8,598 nt of DNA, from contig JAJYFQ010000006.1 of the NCBI GenBank assembly GCA_021785375.1, forward strand, positions 8,776 through 17,373, given 5' to 3'. Origin of the DNA: Microcaldota archaeon. GTDB taxonomy: Archaea > Micrarchaeota > Micrarchaeia > Micrarchaeales > CABMGC01. Below are positions 1-4,915 of the stretch, piece by piece (positions within the stretch are counted from its first letter, which is position 1; the number at the start of each line of letters is the position of its first letter). The notes under the pieces were generated by a model. It ran no database searches and had not been told where the DNA came from. It saw only the letters and a list, made by a program, of their open reading frames with translations. The translations under genes and the position numbers were made by a program.

Positions 1-64
1 TATCCTGCTCCTCTGTGAAGTTACCACTAAAATCCCTGATTGTTTAGACCTGATCTTAGGACCC

Positions 65-73
65 TTTTATATG
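65..73 (-). promoter_or_regulatory. Possible leftward box A (TATA) promoter
   Basis: Read on the minus strand this is CATATAAAA, a good archaeal TATA element. Its predicted start site is near position 43, pointing off the left edge. The minus strand close to position 1 also reads GAGGAG, which could be a ribosome binding site for a gene starting just outside the window. No coding region for it is visible here, so this is a motif-based guess. Confidence 0.3.
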
Positions 74-124
74 TTTGTTCGGTTTTGGACCACAACCATC
101 TTCTGGGAATGGGTTTGTTATCCT

Positions 125-142
125 ATCTGTGCGCCGGGGTAG
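125..142. repeat. Left copy of 18-bp tRNA-Ser 3'-end repeat (att-like)
   Basis: The 18 bases ATCTGTGCGCCGGGGTAG are identical to 1072-1089, which hold the last 11 bases of the tRNA-Ser gene plus 7 bases of its downstream flank. The two copies are in direct orientation and bracket the vapBC module. This is the layout left when an element integrates into the 3' end of a tRNA gene. Past position 142 similarity to the tRNA T-arm is weak, so this is not a second working tRNA. No integrase is visible. A decayed tandem tRNA copy is the alternative. Confidence 0.6.
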
Positions 143-188
143 AGTTCTGGCACTTAGGGTCGATGCAGCGCATATATGCCTCTATGCC

Positions 189-199
189 GAATTATATAA
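189..199 (+). promoter_or_regulatory. TATA element facing the 3' end of vapC
   Basis: GAATTATATAAAGG is a near-consensus archaeal box A on the plus strand. An ATG lies at 217, about 23 bp from its centre, and the predicted transcript would run antisense through vapC. The core is nearly symmetric and also reads as TATATAA on the minus strand, where it would point to the tRNA-end remnant at 125-142. Which direction is used, if either, cannot be told from sequence. Confidence 0.3.
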
Positions 200-254
200 A
201 GGCGGATACGAGGGTCATGCAAAATGGCGATTCTGGCGGTAAGGCCTCTTCCAT

Positions 255-662
255 CTATTTGCGTTTTGCCAGGAACTCCTCTGGTGTTAGTATTTTAATA
301 CTACCTTCTGGAATGAAGTCTCTCTTGTTGCGAGTAATAATGAATTCGCATTTACTTTTTATAGCCGAATTCAGTTGTATCGCATCCTCAAAGTCTGCCA
401 TCTTGCTCTCGAAGGCCTTGCTGATTATATTTGAATCTAGAGGCACGACTAAAAACCCTTTTGTAACTGTTCTCGACATCTTTTTGGCTATCTCTTCAGA
501 AAATCTTTTTTCATTCAAGAACCACAATATGGGGATTGTAAGGGCAGAAACGCAGCCCCTAACCTTCTTTTCCCTGACGAGCTCTATGGCCTGTGCGGAT
601 GCTTCGAGTCCGTCGCGCTCTTCCAATAAGTCCATAAAGACATTGGCATCTATTAAAATCAT
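255..662 (-). CDS. vapC: VapC-type PIN-domain toxin (ribonuclease)
   Basis: A 135-residue PIN-domain protein, the usual toxin size. PIN toxins are Mg-dependent ribonucleases that cut tRNA or rRNA when released from their antitoxin. Visible landmarks are the N-terminal strand MILIDAN with Asp5, the FEDAIQ motif with Glu92 and Asp93, ITRNKRDF with Asp115, and the C-terminal strand motif ILTPEEFL near 124-131. The acidic residue often found after the SALT strand (about 40-46) is not obvious; it reads SALTIPILW. This may be normal for the subgroup with the FEDAIQ and ITRNKRDF motifs, but the active site could be atypical. The ATG lies 2 bp after the stop of the upstream antitoxin gene, so the two are surely co-transcribed and translationally coupled. 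The C terminus is intact, unlike that of the second PIN gene at 4077. Confidence 0.85.
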   Translation of the reverse strand: MILIDANVFMDLLEERDGLEASAQAIELVREKKVRGCVSALTIPILWFLNEKRFSEEIAKKMSRTVTKGFLVVPLDSNIISKAFESKMADFEDAIQLNSAIKSKCEFIITRNKRDFIPEGSIKILTPEEFLAKRK

Positions 663-664
663 AT

Positions 665-973
665 TTACTGCCTCTTTCTGGACACGTGTGCCTTTATGGC
701 TTCGGCAATCACTCTCCTATCGTCTTCCACGTCGTTCTTTGGCAATACTCCTACCAGGTCTACCAATTCCTTGCTTATCCCCATCCCAAGCAGTTTCTGC
801 TTCCTCCTTTCTAGGTCATCACCTTCTTGCCATGCCTCCTGCTCGCCAAGCAGCCTGTTTATTATCTCATCATAACTCTCCCGTTTGGCCAGTGCGCGCT
901 TCCTCAGTCGCTCCCTTGTGCCTTTGTGCACCCTTAGTATGGTAACTTCTTCACGCTCCATCAAATCATCCAT
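665..973 (-). CDS. vapB: VapB-type ribbon-helix-helix antitoxin
   Basis: A 102-residue antitoxin read from the ATG at 973. The N-terminal part EEVTILRVHKGTRERLRKRA followed by ESYDEIINRLL (about residues 7-42) has the strand-helix-helix pattern of RHH DNA-binding antitoxins. A charged linker follows, then a C-terminal segment (about 70-97, VGVLPKNDVEDDRRVIAEAI) in the position of the toxin-binding tail. The open frame runs further upstream, to 1228, but that would cross the tRNA gene and has no promoter. The TATA element at 995-1007 lies about 28 bp before 973, which supports a leaderless start there; an ATG at 961 is the fallback. The gene directly precedes the PIN toxin. RHH antitoxins normally repress their own operon, and a phased repeat sits on this promoter. 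Confidence 0.85.
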   Translation of the reverse strand: MDDLMEREEVTILRVHKGTRERLRKRALAKRESYDEIINRLLGEQEAWQEGDDLERRKQKLLGMGISKELVDLVGVLPKNDVEDDRRVIAEAIKAHVSRKRQ

Positions 974-1003
974 GTATATTTTATGTATATGTAGTGTATA
1001 TTT
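971..1003 (-). promoter_or_regulatory. Three 11-bp tandem operator-like repeats on the vapBC promoter
   Basis: TGTATAT occurs at 973-979, 984-990 and 995-1001, exactly 11 bp apart, giving three 11-bp units. One helical turn of spacing puts all three on one face of the DNA, as expected for RHH dimers binding side by side. The array runs from the TATA element to the start codon, so bound antitoxin would block transcription. The assignment to VapB is inference. Confidence 0.6.
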
Positions 1004-1007
1004 ATAT
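995..1007 (-). promoter_or_regulatory. vapBC box A (TATA)
   Basis: The minus strand reads CATATAAATATACA. Its centre lies about 28 bp before the ATG at 973, implying a leaderless or near-leaderless mRNA. It overlaps the outermost operator-like repeat. Confidence 0.6.
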
Positions 1008-1037
1008 GTCTTTCCTTGCCCCGGACTTTGGTTTCTC

Positions 1038-1067
1038 CGACGACAGAATGCTATATTTACGACGACA
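1038..1067. repeat. CGACGACA direct repeat, 22-bp phase
   Basis: The 8-mer CGACGACA occurs at 1038-1045 and 1060-1067, 22 bp (two helical turns) apart. It lies between the end of the tRNA gene and the vapBC promoter, within the interval bounded by the 18-bp repeats. It could be an upstream activator or operator site, or an integrase arm-type site. The motif is short, so it may be chance. Confidence 0.3.
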
Positions 1068-1073
1068 AAAAAT
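1067..1073 (-). terminator. T-run terminator after tRNA-Ser
   Basis: Six bases after the tRNA 3' end the minus strand reads ATTTTTTG. Archaeal RNA polymerase terminates at such oligo-T tracts without needing a hairpin. Confidence 0.45.
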
Positions 1074-1089
1074 CTGTGCGCCGGGGTAG
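1072..1089. repeat. Right copy of 18-bp repeat, within the tRNA-Ser 3' end
   Basis: Identical to 125-142. In tRNA sense it covers the last three bases of the T-stem, the acceptor strand CCCCGGC, the discriminator G and seven downstream bases. If the interval 143-1071 was integrated, this copy restored the tRNA end and the left copy is the displaced original. Confidence 0.6.
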
Positions 1090-1201
1090 GGATTTGAACC
1101 CTAACTTCCTTGCGGAAACCGGTTGCCTTGTCTGCATCACGAATCAGCTCTCGAAATGCAAATCTCGAGACCGGCGCGTTACCGGATTCTGCCACCCCGG
1201 C
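1079..1201 (-). tRNA. tRNA-Ser(CGA) with 39-nt intron
   Basis: On the minus strand the gene opens GCCGGGG at 1201 and closes CCCCGGC plus discriminator G at 1079, a perfect 7-bp acceptor. The T-arm is TAGGG-TTCAAAT-CCCTA. The anticodon stem CCGGT/ACCGG holds anticodon CGA (1167-1165), which reads the serine codon UCG. A long variable arm, TTCC-GCAA-GGAA with a GNRA-type loop, and discriminator G73 both fit serine. The spliced tRNA is 84 nt. CCA is not encoded and must be added. The D-stem is short and includes an A-C mismatch. The intron at 1125-1163 sits between positions 37 and 38. The 3' end is part of the 18-bp repeat also found at 125-142. Confidence 0.9.
1125..1163 (-). other. tRNA-Ser intron with relaxed bulge-helix-bulge
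   Basis: Between anticodon stem CCGGT/ACCGG and the intron stem TTTGCAT/ATGCAGA (7 bp, one G-U) there are seven bases on each side. They fold as a canonical bulge-helix-bulge: 4-bp helix CTCG/CAAG and 3-nt bulges AGA and GCA. Cutting after the second base of each bulge removes exactly these 39 nt and joins G37 to A38. The one fault is C34 of the anticodon facing A. Confidence 0.8.
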
Positions 1202-1227
1202 ATAAGGTACTATTATCAAGCGCATCA

Positions 1228-1237
1228 ATTATATTAC
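1228..1237 (-). promoter_or_regulatory. tRNA-Ser promoter TATA
   Basis: The minus strand reads GTAATATAATT. Its centre is about 31 bp upstream of the tRNA 5' end, placing the start site about 5 nt before the mature end. Confidence 0.45.
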
Positions 1238-1321
1238 TAACACCTATCAGGGAGTTGCACGAATCTGTCCCTCCAGGCAGCGCGGGCTTACAATACCAAA
1301 AGCCTAATAAGCAAAGGGCAC

Positions 1322-1333
1322 CGTATTAAATAG
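1322..1333 (+). promoter_or_regulatory. Glycosyltransferase promoter TATA
   Basis: CGTATTAAATAGG resembles an archaeal box A. A start site about 26 bp downstream falls near 1352, after the GTG at 1348 and before the ATG at 1363, so it favours the ATG as start. The stretch from 1240 to 1320 shows nothing else recognisable. Confidence 0.4.
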
Positions 1334-1362
1334 GGTTAATAGGCAAAGTGACAGGCGAGACG

Positions 1363-2916
1363 ATGATGGACATCTTGAAGGACTACAGAGTACGGCTTAT
1401 CTCGATAGTGCTATTCATGGTCCTGACTGCGCTCGGCCTCCTCTTTTCCGTGTACCTCTTCATGGACTCAGCCTCGCCTTACACGTACATGGTGGCATCG
1501 CTCTTCCTGATCCTCACGCTCATCTCAGGATTCTTCAACATAACCACGTCGTACTGGTACTACCGCTCTTACTTCTACGACAAGTACCTATCCAAGATAC
1601 AGAAGTCGCTCAAGCCTGTCAGGAGGTTCCCGAGCGTTGCAATTGCAATGCCTGTGTTCAACGAGAATCCCGAGACCGTGAAGAAGAACATGCTGCGAAT
1701 GCGCTACATGAATTATCCAAAGTCAAAGCTGAGGTGCTATCTCCTCGACGACTCGACCGATCCGGAGATAGCTGGGGAACTGGAGAGGTTCTGCAGCAGA
1801 AACGGCGTGGTATACCTGCACAGGTCGGACCGGAAGGGATTCAAGGCCGGTGCACTGAACAACATGCTGAAGCACTCGAAGGAGGAGTTTGTCGCGATCT
1901 TCGACTACGATGAGTACCTGACGGACCCTAACTTCATAATGGACACGCTGCCGTACTTCGATGACAAGAGGATGTCGTACATACAGACCGAGAAGAGCTA
2001 CTCGAAGGGAACCATCTTCTCTGACAGTATAAACCTCTTCGATGCGTTCTTCTTCAGGTTCATACAGCCCGCGAGGGCCCTGGACAACACCGCGATCTTC
2101 TCGGGATCGTGTGGGATAATAAAGAGGTCGGCCCTTGACGTGATAGGCGGATTCCCGGAGTACATAATAGAGGACACGTTCTTCAGCTTCGAATCCGACA
2201 TGAACGAGTACAGGAGCCTATACCTGCCGAAGATCTACGCGCTGGGGAAGCCCATAAAGAAGTTCAGTGAGCTAGCGAAGCAGCAGTGGCGGTACAACTA
2301 CGGCGACACGCAGTTCCTGAAGTACTTTGCCTCTAATGGCAGCAGATCCGGCGAGAGGAAGTCCCTCTCCCCAATGTCAACGATCGACTACATAAGCCAC
2401 GGGTTCGGCCTGAACTACATCTCCGGGATACTGCTCCTCTTCACCATCGCCTCGATACTCATAGTCTTTTCCTCGTTCCCGATAGCGCACTTCTCGCTGA
2501 GCAACATACTCGTAACAAAGAACATCAACCTACAGCTGGAGATCCTCGGTTTCACCGTATTCTTCATATCGCTGGTGATGCCGATAATGCTTACAAAGCT
2601 CTACTTCAACTCTGCAAGGAAGGGGCTCATGGTCTTCATCATCAACTTCGCCCTCGCGTTCGTGAGGACGAAGGCGGGGCTCAGCGCGTTCCTCAATCTC
2701 AGCCCGAAGCTGAAGTGGGTCAGGCCAAAGGACGGCAGGAGGTGGAACATAACCCATGCGATCAAGAACTCTACGCTCGAGACGGTCTTCGCGGCGGTGC
2801 TGCTGGTGCTCGGCGCGAGCGCCCTGGTAGTCGACAACTTCTTCGGGGGCATGTGGCTGCTCTGGTATGGGATACTCTACAGCTCCACGCTATACTTCTT
2901 CTACAAATACGGTTAG
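1363..2916 (+). CDS. Membrane family-2 glycosyltransferase (cellulose-synthase-like)
   Basis: The protein is about 517 residues; numbers here count from the upstream GTG at 1348. It has cellulose-synthase-like topology: two N-terminal membrane segments (about 17-37, 46-66), a cytosolic GT-A domain, then about five C-terminal segments (near 358-378, 397-417, 427-445, 476-496, 501-519). GT2 motifs appear in order: SVAIAMPVFNE (96-106), nucleotide-binding DD at 134-135, metal-binding DYD at 186-188, FSGSC (251-255), the ED acceptor motif as IIED (273-276) and QQWRY (312-316) at the QxxRW site. Such enzymes polymerise or transfer sugars from nucleotide donors at the membrane to make exopolysaccharide, glycolipid or surface glycans. 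The substrate cannot be read from sequence. Two changes from consensus are T-to-I before ED and W-to-Y in QxxRW. ATG 1363 is preferred because the promoter predicts transcription from about 1352. The next gene starts 3 bp after the stop. Confidence 0.85.
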   Translation: MMDILKDYRVRLISIVLFMVLTALGLLFSVYLFMDSASPYTYMVASLFLILTLISGFFNITTSYWYYRSYFYDKYLSKIQKSLKPVRRFPSVAIAMPVFNENPETVKKNMLRMRYMNYPKSKLRCYLLDDSTDPEIAGELERFCSRNGVVYLHRSDRKGFKAGALNNMLKHSKEEFVAIFDYDEYLTDPNFIMDTLPYFDDKRMSYIQTEKSYSKGTIFSDSINLFDAFFFRFIQPARALDNTAIFSGSCGIIKRSALDVIGGFPEYIIEDTFFSFESDMNEYRSLYLPKIYALGKPIKKFSELAKQQWRYNYGDTQFLKYFASNGSRSGERKSLSPMSTIDYISHGFGLNYISGILLLFTIASILIVFSSFPIAHFSLSNILVTKNINLQLEILGFTVFFISLVMPIMLTKLYFNSARKGLMVFIINFALAFVRTKAGLSAFLNLSPKLKWVRPKDGRRWNITHAIKNSTLETVFAAVLLVLGASALVVDNFFGGMWLLWYGILYSSTLYFFYKYG

Positions 2917-2919
2917 TCT

Positions 2920-3225
2920 ATGATATACTTCAAGGCCCACGAAACGGACAAGGGAATGATCATCGCGATGTGCGACGAGGAGCTTCTCGGCAGGGCCTTC
3001 TCCGAGGGGAAGAGGGAGCTGGACCTCAAGAAGTACGCGGAGTTCTACAACGGAGAGCTGGTAACGGAGCAGGAGGCGAAGGCAAGGATAAAGGATGACC
3101 TGTACACGGCAAACATAGTGGGCAAGAGATCCGTAGAGATATTTATCGAGAAGGGCCTGGCCCAGAAGTCTGACGTAATAACCGTACAGAAGGTTCCGTT
3201 CATCCAGGTCTTCAAGATGATATGA
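2920..3225 (+). CDS. DUF424 family archaeal protein
   Basis: This 101-residue protein matches DUF424 (COG2412), a small cytosolic family conserved in archaea and of unknown function, at full family length. Recognisable blocks are CDEELLGRAFSEG (18-30), FYNGELVTEQEA (42-53), ANIVGKRSVEIFIEKGL (64-80) and VPFIQVF (92-98). Relatives in other archaea are often reported near translation genes, which would hint at an informational role, but nothing here proves it. It begins 3 bp after the glycosyltransferase stop with no separate promoter or clear Shine-Dalgarno, so it is probably translated by coupling from the same transcript. The pairing with a glycosyltransferase may be incidental. Codon use (AAG, GAG, AGG, ATA) matches the upstream gene. 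Confidence 0.8.
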   Translation: MIYFKAHETDKGMIIAMCDEELLGRAFSEGKRELDLKKYAEFYNGELVTEQEAKARIKDDLYTANIVGKRSVEIFIEKGLAQKSDVITVQKVPFIQVFKMI

Positions 3226-3243
3226 CCCGGCTTGCGCTAGACC

Positions 3244-3458
3244 CTAAAGTTCCTGAAGCTGTGTTATATGCTTCTTGAGCCTCTCCTTATCCGTCCAAAA
3301 TCCGATCTCCTGCTTGTATCGCTGTCCCTGAGCGCCCTTGCCTCCTTTGCTGCCTGGAAGCTGTCGAATGTCGCCTTCAGCTCCGCCGCGCGCTGATCCG
3401 CTGTTCTCTGCACTTCAGTCCTGGGTGTATCTATCCTTTCAGATTTTTGTGTCTCCAT
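3244..3458 (-). CDS. Small charged helical protein, apparently frameshifted
   Basis: From ATG 3458 a 64-residue frame runs to 3264: Lys/Glu/Ala-rich at first (ELKATFDSFQAAKEARALRD) and then a low-quality basic Ser/Arg tail. Shifting by one base near 3318-3330 replaces that tail with RYKQEIGFWTDKERLKKHI and then TQLQEL, stopping at 3244-3246. That tail is more protein-like and its codons match neighbouring genes. The restored product would be about 70 residues, soluble and mostly amphipathic helix. The alternate frame has a stop upstream and no start of its own, so the two halves probably belong to one gene broken by a one-base deletion, a read error or recoding. A TATA box lies about 48 bp before the ATG. 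I recognise no family. Confidence 0.5.
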
Positions 3459-3501
3459 AATGTCGCCTGTTCAAAAGTAAGAGAGTCTATGTGGGTATGC
3501 T

Positions 3502-3509
3502 TATTTAAA
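3502..3509 (-). promoter_or_regulatory. TATA box for the small gene at 3458
   Basis: The minus strand reads GTTTAAATAAG, near-consensus. The start site would be about 3480, giving a 5' UTR of about 20 nt. This promoter is the best argument that the small gene is real. Confidence 0.5.
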
Positions 3510-3539
3510 CGTTATCTCCAAGACGTTCGCTGCCGGATG

Positions 3540-4007
3540 CTAGCCTGCGTTTACCGTGGACGCGAAGTAGACGACGCAGTAGTTGTCGGACAGGCCGCAG
3601 CTTATCGTTCCTTCCATGAAGTAGAGGGCGCAGACGCCCTCCCTTCCGGAGTAGATGCCATTGTACTGCATGGCAACGTCAGCGGCATACTGCCGGTTGA
3701 CGCAGATGAACTGATCTGGATTGTTGTTGTCGCAGGGTGCTATCTGTTCCTTCTCGCACTGCGACACGGAGGTCGAGTAGAACACGGTCTTGTTGAGCAC
3801 GAATCCGCTCTGGGCCGAGTTGTTGAGCTCCTGCGTCAGGTTGACTGCAAGCTCTCCCTGCGCGGCGATGGAGGTCGTGGTGTTGCTGCCGGGAATGAGC
3901 GGAGGCACCTGTGCGTGCGTGTTAATGTACGCAAAGTAGATCACTATAAGCGCCACAACGACCCCTGCAGTGACTACTCCCAATAGCTTTCCATCCACGC
4001 CGGCCAT
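3540..4007 (-). CDS. Membrane-anchored exported protein with six cysteines
   Basis: This 155-residue protein has one strong membrane segment near the N terminus (about 8-28, LLGVVTAGVVVALIVIYFAY) after a short KLL-containing head. That fits a signal anchor with the rest outside the cell. The outer part has four N-glycosylation sequons (Asn42, 56, 62, 72) and six cysteines (84, 92, 102, 126, 137, 144), enough for three disulfides, all in the C-terminal half. I recognise no family; a small surface or envelope protein is the safest reading. The ATG at 4007 lies about 26 bp from a clean TATA box at 4029-4038, so the mRNA is leaderless and the start is well placed. GC content resembles the glycosyltransferase gene, not the AT-rich exported protein at 4916. 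Confidence 0.7.
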   Translation of the reverse strand: MAGVDGKLLGVVTAGVVVALIVIYFAYINTHAQVPPLIPGSNTTTSIAAQGELAVNLTQELNNSAQSGFVLNKTVFYSTSVSQCEKEQIAPCDNNNPDQFICVNRQYAADVAMQYNGIYSGREGVCALYFMEGTISCGLSDNYCVVYFASTVNAG

Positions 4008-4028
4008 GTATGCATTACCCGATCAAGC

Positions 4029-4038
4029 AATATAAATC
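4029..4038 (-). promoter_or_regulatory. TATA box of the exported Cys-rich protein gene
   Basis: The minus strand reads GATTTATATT, centred about 26 bp before ATG 4007. It sits a few bases from the restored end of the PIN gene at 4045. Confidence 0.6.
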
Positions 4039-4076
4039 ATGGCGTCAGGCAAAGGCTTCCAGAAACGCCCTTGGGT

Positions 4077-4469
4077 TCAGTATGGGATTCCTCTAAACTG
4101 CTTTAGCTCAAGAAGATGAGAGTCACCCGATACTATGAAGTCCGCTCTCCCCTCCCCTGCACACTCGAGTATCATATTGTCCGAAGAATCATCTCTTACT
4201 ATGTCTAATTTCTCCTTCGGCCTTATGAAAAGGGCATTATCGAAGACGAAAGATCTCATCCTGTCTCTGTCTTCGATATCAAAGCCAAACTTGTCGTATT
4301 CTATTACCCTGCAGAACTCATCAAACTGGTCGTAAGATATGACAAATATGAACTCCTTTGCATAGGCCTCGCTTAATATCGTGTAAGGATTTCCAAACCA
4401 GTTCAGTCCTGGGATTAGGATATTTGTGTCTATAAATACTCTTGTCAATGCCGATATCGTATGCCACAC
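4077..4469 (-). CDS. PIN-domain toxin (COG1569-like), C terminus frameshifted
   Basis: A 130-residue PIN-domain ribonuclease of the COG1569/PIN_3 type. All four acidic catalytic positions are present: Asp14 in VFIDTN, Glu51 in DQFDEF, Asp97 in SSDNMILECA and Asp116 in ADFIVSGDSHLL. The frame ends abruptly at FRGIPY. One base restored after the GI codons continues it as PILNPRAFLEAFA to a stop at 4045-4047, the expected final strand (family pattern GI-x-hydrophobic-x-P-x-x-FL). So a one-base deletion or read error removes about 12 residues; the catalytic core is kept. The start is GTG 4469 or, closer to the PIN strand, TTG 4448. It lies 17 bp after the AbrB-type antitoxin stop, forming a toxin-antitoxin operon. 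Confidence 0.8.
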   Translation of the reverse strand: MWHTISALTRVFIDTNILIPGLNWFGNPYTILSEAYAKEFIFVISYDQFDEFCRVIEYDKFGFDIEDRDRMRSFVFDNALFIRPKEKLDIVRDDSSDNMILECAGEGRADFIVSGDSHLLELKQFRGIPY

Positions 4470-4486
4470 CTTTGATGGGTTGGCAC

Positions 4487-4774
4487 CTAGACGGAACCGG
4501 TCTTCGCTTTGCGGGCCCAGGCTATTGCATCTTCCACGTCCTTGTGCGTTATCCCGTGCTTCTTGACGTGTGCGCGAATGTCCTTGGTAAGGGCCTCGAA
4601 CTCCTCCCTCGGATTAGGCATCTGCACCTTCTTGAATATAATACCATCCTTTATCTCGAAGGCAAGGAACCTGTCGCTGGGATTGAGCTTCTCCTTCTTA
4701 CGTATCTTGTACGGCACGACGAGCTGGCCCTTTGGCGACATCTTGACAAGCTCCTCCGCGACATCCACTGGCAT
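4487..4774 (-). CDS. AbrB/SpoVT-type antitoxin
   Basis: This 95-residue protein has an N-terminal AbrB swapped-hairpin domain, residues 8-50: ELVKMSPKGQLVVPYKIRKK, then LNPSDRFLAFEIKDGIIFKK. The P-KGQ-V-P-IR signature is typical of archaeal antitoxins that bind their own promoter. The C-terminal helical region (55-90, ending HGITHKDVEDAIAWARKA) is probably the toxin-binding tail. It directly precedes the PIN toxin. ATG 4774 lies about 34 bp from a TATA element at 4804-4812, giving a UTR of about 8 nt. The promoter overlaps a 23-bp near-palindrome that fits a dimeric autorepressor. This module pairs an AbrB antitoxin with PIN, while the other in this window pairs RHH with PIN, so they are separate acquisitions. 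Confidence 0.85.
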   Translation of the reverse strand: MPVDVAEELVKMSPKGQLVVPYKIRKKEKLNPSDRFLAFEIKDGIIFKKVQMPNPREEFEALTKDIRAHVKKHGITHKDVEDAIAWARKAKTGSV

Positions 4775-4785
4775 GCTATCAGTAA

Positions 4786-4808
4786 AATAGTTAAACTGTT
4801 AAACTATT
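4786..4808. promoter_or_regulatory. 23-bp near-palindromic operator of the AbrB-PIN operon
   Basis: AATAGTTAAAC-T-GTTAAACTATT pairs at 10 of 11 positions around T4797 and also contains the tandem 8-mer GTTAAACT twice. It spans the leftward TATA element (about 4804-4812) and the predicted start site near 4782. It is the natural binding site for the antitoxin, although its binding is inferred. Confidence 0.55.
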
Positions 4809-4846
4809 AAATGTTACCACAGGTCACTTTAGCTATGAATGTTGTT

Positions 4847-4861
4847 AAGAGTACTACTCTT
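4847..4861. promoter_or_regulatory. 15-bp perfect palindrome upstream of the gene at 4916
   Basis: AAGAGTA-C-TACTCTT has two perfect 7-bp arms around C4854. It lies between the divergent promoters of the AbrB operon and the glycoprotein gene, ending about 24 bp before the latter's TATA. It looks like a site for a dimeric regulator. Confidence 0.4.
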
Positions 4862-4884
4862 CAGACAAATTAGTTGTGCCAAAA

Positions 4885-4894
4885 GATTTATTAG
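4885..4894 (+). promoter_or_regulatory. TATA box of the sequon-rich protein gene
   Basis: GATTTATTAG after an A-rich BRE-like stretch, centred about 27 bp before ATG 4916. This implies a leaderless mRNA. Confidence 0.5.
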
Positions 4895-4915
4895 AAAGAG
4901 ACGTAAGATAATAGT

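Noticed and set aside
40..945. Long plus-strand open frame of about 300 codons across the vapBC region
   Set aside because: It lies antisense to two recognisable genes, has no domain character and no promoter before its first ATG. It is most likely a shadow of vapBC.
974..1228. N-terminal extension of the VapB frame through the tRNA gene
   Set aside because: The extra residues are translated tRNA and promoter sequence. The TATA at 995-1007 fits a start at 973.
2530..3098. Open frames on both strands overlapping the glycosyltransferase and DUF424 genes
   Set aside because: They are shadows; the family motifs lie in the chosen frames.
3447..3986. Plus-strand frame opposite the exported Cys-rich protein
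   Set aside because: The minus-strand frame has a membrane anchor, sequons and a TATA box at leaderless distance; the plus-strand frame has none of these.
4442..4810. Plus-strand frames opposite the AbrB antitoxin
   Set aside because: They are antisense to a clear AbrB domain with its own promoter and operator.
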